15,483 nt of DNA. It comes from an uncultured Propionibacteriaceae bacterium. GTDB taxonomy: Bacteria > Actinomycetota > Actinomycetes > Propionibacteriales > Propionibacteriaceae. The stretch's first letter is position 1. Each line of letters starts with the position of its first letter. Below, piece by piece: positions 6,584 through 12,530 of the stretch. Location of the stretch: positions 1 to 15,483 of the forward strand of contig CALCKT010000050.1 in the NCBI GenBank assembly GCA_937965785.1, in the 5' to 3' direction. A program made the position numbers and the translations under genes. The notes beneath the pieces are model-generated. The model saw nothing but the letters and a program-made list of their open reading frames with translations, did no database searches and was not told the origin of the DNA.

Positions 6584-7926
6584 GATGCGATCTGCCGTAC
6601 CAGGTCGAACATGCCGGCTGCGTAGGCGGCCGCAGGGAGCAGAAGGACCAGGGAAAACGTCTGCGTGATGTCCCCGGCTCGCCCGAGCAGCGCAGATCCG
6701 GTGCCCTTGGCGAAAGACGTGGTGATGATGCTGAGTGACGCGGCCGCGAGGATCACCAGCAGCGCGGTCACCTGCGACCCCAGCGGCTGGGAGACGCCGA
6801 AGGCGGACAGTGTCGCGGCGACGATCACCAGGGCGGCGACGCGCGGCAGAATGCGACCCGGGCGGTCACGGCGAGTTCGAGGCGCCAGTGCCAGGGACAG
6901 GAAGGCGCTGAGCATCATGACCCCACCCGCTATCCCGGTCGCTGGCTGATCGGACCTCATGAGCCCTGCGGCGGGGAAAGCGCAGATCCCGGCCGTTCCA
7001 CAGCACACGATGAGCAGCAGCTGCCCCCGGGCGTTGCCCTCACGGATCGAACGGAGAACCCGGTTCGCGGTGATGGGGGCAGGGGCCGCGACCTCCGGGG
7101 TGCGGACCGCAGGCGCGGAGGTGGTGACGGTGGGAAGGTCCAGCAGCTGGGTCTCGGGGATGCGGAACGCGAAGGTGGGGATGACGGTCACCGCCATGGT
7201 CGCGACCGCCAGCACCAGGGCTGAGATCGTGGTGACAGGGGCGTCGGTCACCACGAACAAACACGTCAGGACACCGGCCAGCCCCCACAGGGTGGCCATG
7301 GTGGAGCTGAGGGTGGACCTGTTGTCGACCAACCACACGACCAGCGCCGCGACCAGCGCGGTCCAGGCGGTGGCCGCCAGGGCCAGCCGGGGCAGGGAAC
7401 CGGTATCGGTGGGGAGCAAAGCGGTCCCGCAGACCCCGATCAGGGCGGTGGCGACCAGGAGGCCGGGGGAGGTGCAACGCATCCGCCGCCACCTGAGCGA
7501 CCATCCGAGAGCGACGACGCAGGCGACTGCAGCCGACCCCCTCAGCACGTCGGGGACGGGCCACCAGCCGAGGACGGGCCCTGCCAGGCACGCCGTCTCG
7601 ATGCCCGTGACCAGGGTCAGGAACAAGGACAGCACGAGCGTGGGACGAAACCACGGGGAGGAGGCCCGGACCGCCACCTGCTGCGCCACCCGCTCGCTCT
7701 CGGCGGGGCCGGTGAGCGTCAGGACGGTTCCGGATGTCAGGTCGCTGCCGAGGGCCAGGTCCGGGTCGACGGGGGTGCCGTCGGGGTGGGTCAGACACAG
7801 CGTCTCGGGGTCGGCGTCGATCCGCAGCATTGACATGACCCGCGCCACCGTCGTGCCGACCGGAACCGCGATGTCCCGTTTCGAGGCGCCGTGAAGGATC
7901 GTGGTCGACGCCAGCTGCGTGGCCAT
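6580..7926 (-). CDS. eccD: Second EccD-like T7SS membrane protein
   Basis: This 448-aa protein has the EccD architecture: an N-terminal ubiquitin-like domain (about 7-73) and about 11 membrane helices from residue 95 to the end. A cytoplasmic loop between helices 6 and 7 starts RIPETQLLDLPTV, comparable to the Leu-Pro motif of EccD. It shares no obvious stretch of sequence with the EccD at 3140-4453, so the two are old paralogs rather than a recent duplication. The loop after that motif is longer (about 45 residues, Ala/Pro-rich). The ATG at 7926 is preferred because GGAGG lies 5 nt upstream; the in-frame ATG at 7938 has no ribosome site. It is the first gene of a two-gene unit with the RDD-FHA gene and is divergent from eccC. 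It could form a mixed EccD dimer with the other copy or serve a second system; this is not decided by the sequence. Confidence 0.85.
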   Translation of the reverse strand: MATQLASTTILHGASKRDIAVPVGTTVARVMSMLRIDADPETLCLTHPDGTPVDPDLALGSDLTSGTVLTLTGPAESERVAQQVAVRASSPWFRPTLVLSLFLTLVTGIETACLAGPVLGWWPVPDVLRGSAAVACVVALGWSLRWRRMRCTSPGLLVATALIGVCGTALLPTDTGSLPRLALAATAWTALVAALVVWLVDNRSTLSSTMATLWGLAGVLTCLFVVTDAPVTTISALVLAVATMAVTVIPTFAFRIPETQLLDLPTVTTSAPAVRTPEVAAPAPITANRVLRSIREGNARGQLLLIVCCGTAGICAFPAAGLMRSDQPATGIAGGVMMLSAFLSLALAPRTRRDRPGRILPRVAALVIVAATLSAFGVSQPLGSQVTALLVILAAASLSIITTSFAKGTGSALLGRAGDITQTFSLVLLLPAAAYAAGMFDLVRQIAS

Positions 7927-7931
7927 GGAAT

Positions 7932-7936
7932 CCTCC
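7932..7936 (-). promoter_or_regulatory. Ribosome binding site deciding the second eccD start
   Basis: On the minus strand GGAGG lies 5 nt before the ATG at 7926. It overlaps the alternative upstream ATG (7938), which argues against that start. Confidence 0.65.
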
Positions 7937-7950
7937 ATTTTTCAAGGGAA

Positions 7951-7970
7951 TGAACCGGGGGTGTGGTTCA
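7951..7970. promoter_or_regulatory. Perfect dyad TGAACC-N8-GGTTCA in the eccD/eccC divergent region
   Basis: Six-base inverted arms are separated by 8 nt, 25 bp upstream of the second eccD start and about 100 bp upstream of eccC. It lies beside the AT-rich patch that may hold the promoters, so it could be an operator controlling both directions, or a hairpin in the eccD leader. Confidence 0.35.
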
Positions 7971-7980
7971 TCTTGCTGAC

Positions 7981-7990
7981 GATAATATGA
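7981..7990. promoter_or_regulatory. AT-rich patch, candidate -10 region for eccC and/or the second eccD
   Basis: GATAATATGA is the only AT-rich patch between the two divergent genes. It reads as GATAAT/TAATAT on the plus strand and TATTAT on the minus strand. I find no convincing -35 at the right distance for either, so the direction is undecided. Confidence 0.25.
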
Positions 7991-8047
7991 AACGGGCTTG
8001 GGTGACATCCAGACCTTGAAAACGCGACCAGATCATGATGTTGTGAC

Positions 8048-8065
8048 CACTCGAGACGGGGAGTG
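8048..8065 (+). promoter_or_regulatory. Small hairpin over the eccC ribosome binding site
   Basis: CACTC (8048-8052) and GAGTG (8061-8065) can pair around an 8-nt loop, placing part of the GGGGAG ribosome site in the stem. The stem is short and could be chance. Confidence 0.2.
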
Positions 8066-8072
8066 CCAAGGC

Positions 8073-11000
8073 ATGGTTCAACCCATACAGGACGAGGGGA
8101 CCGCGGCTCCCGAGCTTCCCTCCGGGCAGATCGAGATCCAGGTTCCCCCCGACCAGCCCGAGGCCGCCAGCATGGGCACCGCCCTGATGACCGTGGTCCC
8201 GATGATGGGCTCGGTTGGTGTCATGGTTTTCATGGCGCTCTCGCAGGGGCAGAACACCCGGATGCTGCTCATGGCCTGCGCCATGGTCTTCGCGATGCTC
8301 GTGATGGTGGGTTTCAACATCTACCGGCAGGTGGCGGGGCACAGCCAGAAAGTCGACACCCTGCGCCGGGAGTACCTGGCCTATCTGGGGGAAACCCGCA
8401 AGACGGTTCGCACCGTGACCCGCAGGCAGCGCAACTACGTCGGCTGGCAGCTGCCCTCCCCGGATTCCCTGGTGCTGATCGCCCACGAGGGGACGCGCCT
8501 GTGGGAACGCAACACCGACAACGAGATGGTCACGCACGTGCGGTTGGGTTCCTCGTCGCAGGAACTGGCGATGCAACTTGTGGAACCGGAGCTGGCACCA
8601 CTGGCCAAACCCGACGTGGTCTGCCTCTCAGCCATGCGGCGTTTCATCGATGCCCATTCGATGGTCGAGGAACTGCCGCTGGGGGTCATGCTGGGTGATT
8701 TCAGCCACATCGACGTGGCCGGGCCCGCGGAGGCGACGCGAGCCCAGGTGCGAGCCATGACGATGCACGTCACCACCCTGAGTTCACCGCAGGCGATGCG
8801 CGTCGCGGTTTTCTGCTCCGAGAAGAACCGCGACGAGTGGGAATGGGTGAAATGGCTTCCCCACGCCCGGTCCACGCAGCTCAGCGACGCCCTGGGGCCG
8901 GCCCGCATGGTGACGACGGATCCCGAGGAGCTGGTGCAGCTGCTCGGGGAGGAGATCACCGGACGTGGCGTGTTCCGAACACGTTCGGAGACCACCGACT
9001 GGCCGCACCTGTTCCTGATCCTGGACGGGGTGAGCCTGCCGATGAACACCTCCCTGGGAGGGATCGGCGGGCTGGAGGGGGTCACCGTGGTGCGGACCAT
9101 GACGTCTTGGGGCCCGATGACCTCTCGCGCGACCCTGCGCATGATCCTGCATCCCGGGGCGCGGCCCGGCGACCGCGGGCGCATGGAACTGCTGCTGCTG
9201 GATCAGGAACCGATCCTGGCCACCCCGGACGCGATGGGCATCCCCCAGGCCGAGGCCATCGCGCGACGCATGGCCCCCTGGATGGCGGAGGACCGTCCCG
9301 AGGCCGAGGCCCCGATGGGCAAACCGGATCCGAAACGCTCCCAGAACCTGATGGAGTTGCTGGGCACCGGCGACGTCCGTGACTTCGACCCGGACCGGCA
9401 GTGGAGGCGACGGGAGGGTCGCGACCGGCTGCGGGTGCCGTTCGCCGTCACCCCTGAAGGGGTTCCGGTGGTCCTGGACATCAAGGAATCCGCCCAGCAG
9501 GGAATGGGGCCGCACGGCCTGCTGATCGGTGCCACCGGTTCGGGCAAGTCGGAGGTGCTGCGCACCCTGGTGCTGGCGATGGCGATGACGCATCCGCCGG
9601 AGCAGCTGAACTTCGTCCTGGTCGACTTCAAGGGTGGCGCCACCTTCGCGGGCATGGCGGATCTGCCCCACGTCTCGGCCATGATCTCGAATCTGGAGTC
9701 GGAACTGTCCCTGGTGGACCGCATGCAGGAGGCGCTGCGCGGCGAGATGGTGCGACGGCAGGAGATCCTGCGGCAGGCCGGCAACTACGCCAACGTCACC
9801 GACTACGAGGCGGACCGGTTGGCGGGCAAACACAACCATCCACCCATGCCTGCGCTGTTCATCATCCTCGACGAGTTCTCGGAGCTGCTGAGCGCGAAAC
9901 CGGAGTTCGCCGACCTGTTCGTCGCCATCGGCCGGCTGGGACGTTCGATGTCGATCCATCTGCTGCTGTCCTCGCAGCGCCTGGAATCCGGGCGCATGAA
10001 GGGCCTGGACTCGCACCTGTCCTACCGGATCGGGTTGCGAACCTTCTCCGCGGGCGAGTCCCGGGACGTGCTGGGTGTGCCGGACGCCTACGGACTCCCG
10101 GGCTACCCGGGGGTGGGCTACCTGAAACCTGGAACGGACGAGATGATCCGTTTCCGGTCGTCCTACGTGGCCGCCCCTCCGCCCGCGCGACCGGACGACC
10201 GGGAACTCCGGGAGAGGATGCGCGATGCGCCCATCAGGATCCTGCCCTTCACCACCGGGCCCGTGGTCCTGGAGAAAACCGACGCGGAACAGGAACCAGA
10301 GGCCGTCGGCGCCAGGCCCGAGGACTCGAAGTGGGATGACATGACCCAGATGGACATCGCCGTCGCCCGGATGCGGGGCAGGGGAATCCCGGCCCATCAG
10401 GTGTGGTTGCCGCCGCTGGACGTGTCGGACACGCTGGACCAGCTTTTCGGGGATCTCGTGGCCGATCCCGAGCTGGGCCTGATCTCGCCCTCGTGGCGTG
10501 CCCGCGGCCCGCTGCGCATCCCGCTGGGCACCGTCGACCTGCCCCTGGAGCAGCGCCGCGACGTGCTGGAGTTCGACTTCTCGGGAGCCAACGGGCATTT
10601 CGCCGTGGTCGGTGGTCCTCTGACGGGAAAGTCGACGACCCTCCGGTCGGTGGTGATGGCGTTGAGCCTGGTGCACACCCCTCAGGAGGTGCAGTTCTAC
10701 GTCATCGACCTGGGTGGCGGCGGTTTCACCGCCTTCAACGGGGCGGCTCACGTGGCGGGTGTGGCGACCCGGGACCGGCCGGACGTGGTGAACCGCATGC
10801 TCTCGGAGATCGAGGGCATCATCGACGACCGCGAGAAGTACTTCCGCGGGAAGCGGATCGATTCCATGGACACCTACCGGCAGGGACGGGCCGAGGGGCG
10901 TTTCGACGACGGCTACGGCGACGTGTTCCTGGTGGTCGACGGCTGGGCCGTGATGAAAACGGACCTCAATGACGTGGACACCAGGATCCTGGGGATCATG

Positions 11001-12068
11001 ACCCGGGCGCTTTCGTTCGGTGTCCACGTGTTGCTGAGCACCAACCGCTGGGCGGATATCCGCCAGCAGGTGGCGGACTCGATCGGGTCACGTCTGGAAC
11101 TGAAACTGGGTGATGTGATGGACACCAGGCTCGATCGCAAGGTGGCGAAGGCCGTGCCCCCGGAAAGGCCGGGACGTGGACAGGAGATCGGGCATCACCA
11201 CGTTCTCGTGGGCCTACCACGTATCGACGGCGAACAGGACCCGTCGTCCCTTGGCAAGGGCGTGAGGACGTCCCTTGATCGAATCGCTCAGGCGGCCCCG
11301 GCGCCGGGACCGAAGCTGCGTCTGTTGCCCCTCCACGTCACGGTGGAGAAGATGCTGCAGCACCCCGGGGCGGCGGAGGGCCTGGTGCTGGGGGTGGAGG
11401 AAACCCGACTCGGGCCCTTCATGTTCCGTCCCCGCCAGGACAATCACCTGTTCCTGCTCGGCGACGCGAAGTCGGGCAAGACCACGTTCCTGCGGTCGTT
11501 CGCCCGGGAGATCATGCGCAACTTCCCATCGCAGCAGGCGCAGATCTTCGTCGTGGACTACCGGCGGTCGCTGCTGGACCAGGTGCCGACGGAATACCTG
11601 GCGGCCTACATGACGAATCCGGAGGAAACCGAGGGGGTCTTGGGGCACCTCGCCGAGTTCCTGAGAGCACGCATGCCCAGCGATTCGGTGACCTCGGATC
11701 AGTTGCGCGGCCGTTCCTGGTGGACGGGAGCGGAGGCGTGGGTCCTGGTGGACGACTACGACCTGGTGGCGATTCAGGGAAACAACCCGCTCACGGTGCT
11801 GCAACCGCTGATGGCCCAGGCCCAGGACCTCGGGTTGCACATTCTGGTGGCGCGCCGGATGGGTGGCGCGTCCCGGGCGCTGTACGAGCCGGTGCTGCAG
11901 TCCATGCGGGACCTGGGGGCCACCGGCATCCTGCTGTCCGGCAGCCCGGAGGAGGGCAGCATCATCGGTCGTGTGAAGCCGGTGAAGTCGATGCCGGGCC
12001 GCGCCCAGGTGATCTCACGCGACGACGGCTACTTCCGGGCGCAGCTGGTGTGGGCCGACCAGGCCTGA
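8073..12068 (+). CDS. eccC: T7SS motor ATPase EccC (three FtsK/SpoIIIE-type ATPase domains)
   Basis: This 1331-aa protein is full length, corresponding to fused EccCa and EccCb. The N-terminus carries the motif PSGQIEIQVPP (16-26) and two membrane helices (about 36-57 and 64-84). Three P-loops follow: GATGSGKS (486-493), GGPLTGKST (847-855) and GDAKSGKTT (1130-1138). The Walker B of domain 1 is intact (IILDEF, Asp600-Glu601). In domain 2 the position after Asp956 is Gly (VVDGW), and in domain 3 it is Asp (Asp1227-Asp1228, LVDDYD), so only domain 1 has the usual catalytic Glu. In known EccC proteins domain 1 drives transport and the C-terminal domains bind substrate tails such as YxxxD/E. The ATG at 8073 is chosen over the TTG at 7998, which has no ribosome site and would add 25 residues that do not look like the family N-terminus. 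GGGGAG (8058-8063) lies 9 nt upstream. It is transcribed away from the second eccD and followed 111 bp later by the substrate cassette. Confidence 0.97.
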   Translation: MVQPIQDEGTAAPELPSGQIEIQVPPDQPEAASMGTALMTVVPMMGSVGVMVFMALSQGQNTRMLLMACAMVFAMLVMVGFNIYRQVAGHSQKVDTLRREYLAYLGETRKTVRTVTRRQRNYVGWQLPSPDSLVLIAHEGTRLWERNTDNEMVTHVRLGSSSQELAMQLVEPELAPLAKPDVVCLSAMRRFIDAHSMVEELPLGVMLGDFSHIDVAGPAEATRAQVRAMTMHVTTLSSPQAMRVAVFCSEKNRDEWEWVKWLPHARSTQLSDALGPARMVTTDPEELVQLLGEEITGRGVFRTRSETTDWPHLFLILDGVSLPMNTSLGGIGGLEGVTVVRTMTSWGPMTSRATLRMILHPGARPGDRGRMELLLLDQEPILATPDAMGIPQAEAIARRMAPWMAEDRPEAEAPMGKPDPKRSQNLMELLGTGDVRDFDPDRQWRRREGRDRLRVPFAVTPEGVPVVLDIKESAQQGMGPHGLLIGATGSGKSEVLRTLVLAMAMTHPPEQLNFVLVDFKGGATFAGMADLPHVSAMISNLESELSLVDRMQEALRGEMVRRQEILRQAGNYANVTDYEADRLAGKHNHPPMPALFIILDEFSELLSAKPEFADLFVAIGRLGRSMSIHLLLSSQRLESGRMKGLDSHLSYRIGLRTFSAGESRDVLGVPDAYGLPGYPGVGYLKPGTDEMIRFRSSYVAAPPPARPDDRELRERMRDAPIRILPFTTGPVVLEKTDAEQEPEAVGARPEDSKWDDMTQMDIAVARMRGRGIPAHQVWLPPLDVSDTLDQLFGDLVADPELGLISPSWRARGPLRIPLGTVDLPLEQRRDVLEFDFSGANGHFAVVGGPLTGKSTTLRSVVMALSLVHTPQEVQFYVIDLGGGGFTAFNGAAHVAGVATRDRPDVVNRMLSEIEGIIDDREKYFRGKRIDSMDTYRQGRAEGRFDDGYGDVFLVVDGWAVMKTDLNDVDTRILGIMTRALSFGVHVLLSTNRWADIRQQVADSIGSRLELKLGDVMDTRLDRKVAKAVPPERPGRGQEIGHHHVLVGLPRIDGEQDPSSLGKGVRTSLDRIAQAAPAPGPKLRLLPLHVTVEKMLQHPGAAEGLVLGVEETRLGPFMFRPRQDNHLFLLGDAKSGKTTFLRSFAREIMRNFPSQQAQIFVVDYRRSLLDQVPTEYLAAYMTNPEETEGVLGHLAEFLRARMPSDSVTSDQLRGRSWWTGAEAWVLVDDYDLVAIQGNNPLTVLQPLMAQAQDLGLHILVARRMGGASRALYEPVLQSMRDLGATGILLSGSPEEGSIIGRVKPVKSMPGRAQVISRDDGYFRAQLVWADQA

Positions 12069-12109
12069 GCGGCCGGCTGCGTCAGCCCGTGCAGGCGCGG
12101 AGAGTTTTC

Positions 12110-12125
12110 CCGGTTCCCTTACCGG
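12110..12125. promoter_or_regulatory. CCGGT-N6-ACCGG dyad after eccC
   Basis: Five-base inverted arms lie in the 111-bp gap between eccC and the substrate cassette, just upstream of the candidate -10 at 12143. It may be an operator or a weak terminator of eccC; no T tract follows. Confidence 0.25.
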
Positions 12126-12142
12126 AGGGGCGCCGGGTTGGA

Positions 12143-12148
12143 TAGAGT
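12143..12148 (+). promoter_or_regulatory. Candidate -10 box (TAGAGT) of the substrate cassette
   Basis: TAGAGT fits the actinobacterial TANNNT form. TTACCG 18 bp upstream (12119-12124) is a weak -35. A start about 7 nt downstream would leave a leader of about 25 nt containing the GGGAGG ribosome site, which would let the cassette be transcribed apart from eccC. Confidence 0.35.
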
Positions 12149-12179
12149 TGCGGGGTGAGCCAATGGTGGCGGGAGGTCA

Positions 12180-12530
12180 GTGCTGACGGGTGATATTGAG
12201 TTCAATCGTGCGGCTGTGGGCGTCAACGCGAAGAAGGATTGGGAGGATGCGGACAATTTCGGGCAGGTTGGCGCGTATATTGACAGATTACCGAGTACCG
12301 GAATTGCTTACCCACTGCCCGCCGGTCCCAACGAGGGGATCCAGGCCTTGGCGTCGAAGGTTTTGAATTTCAATCAGGTGACGAGGTGGGCGGCGGCAGA
12401 GTACTCGGACGCCTGCGGTGTTCTGGGTTCGGGACAGGAGAAGGCGATCTCGAATTATGACGAGACGGAAAAATTCAATGATGAGAAGTTCCAGAGGATC
12501 GCGTCGAGGATGAGCGGAGGCGATCACTGA
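12180..12530 (+). CDS. Small helical T7SS-associated protein, probable partner of the following large protein
   Basis: This 116-aa protein has the size and helical look of WXG100/EspC-type proteins but no WXG turn. It has a C-terminal Tyr93-xxx-Glu97 (YDETE) followed by a short charged helix, which fits the T7SS export signal. I do not recognise a precise family; small actinobacterial proteins of the EspC or DUF6507 type that precede large T7SS substrates are the closest in layout. The GTG start at 12180 has GGGAGG only 3 nt away, which is short, but an in-frame stop at 12156-12158 and the lack of other start codons leave no better choice. Its stop overlaps the next ATG by 1 nt (TGATG), so the two products are probably made together and may bind each other. 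Base composition is lower in G+C than eccC. Helical partner or chaperone of the 945-aa protein is an inference from context. Confidence 0.8.
   Translation: MLTGDIEFNRAAVGVNAKKDWEDADNFGQVGAYIDRLPSTGIAYPLPAGPNEGIQALASKVLNFNQVTRWAAAEYSDACGVLGSGQEKAISNYDETEKFNDEKFQRIASRMSGGDH

Noticed and set aside
7998..8072. TTG start for eccC, 25 codons upstream
   Set aside because: There is no ribosome site, and the added residues do not resemble EccC N-termini. The ATG at 8073 is better placed.
8784..11027. Very long open frame (747 codons) on the minus strand inside eccC
   Set aside because: It is fully antisense to eccC, which has all family motifs. The translation is His/Arg/Gly/Pro-rich with no domain, a usual shadow in high-G+C coding DNA.
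12110..12125. Rho-independent terminator of eccC
   Set aside because: There are only five base pairs and no T tract follows; the TTTT lies before the stem, not after it.
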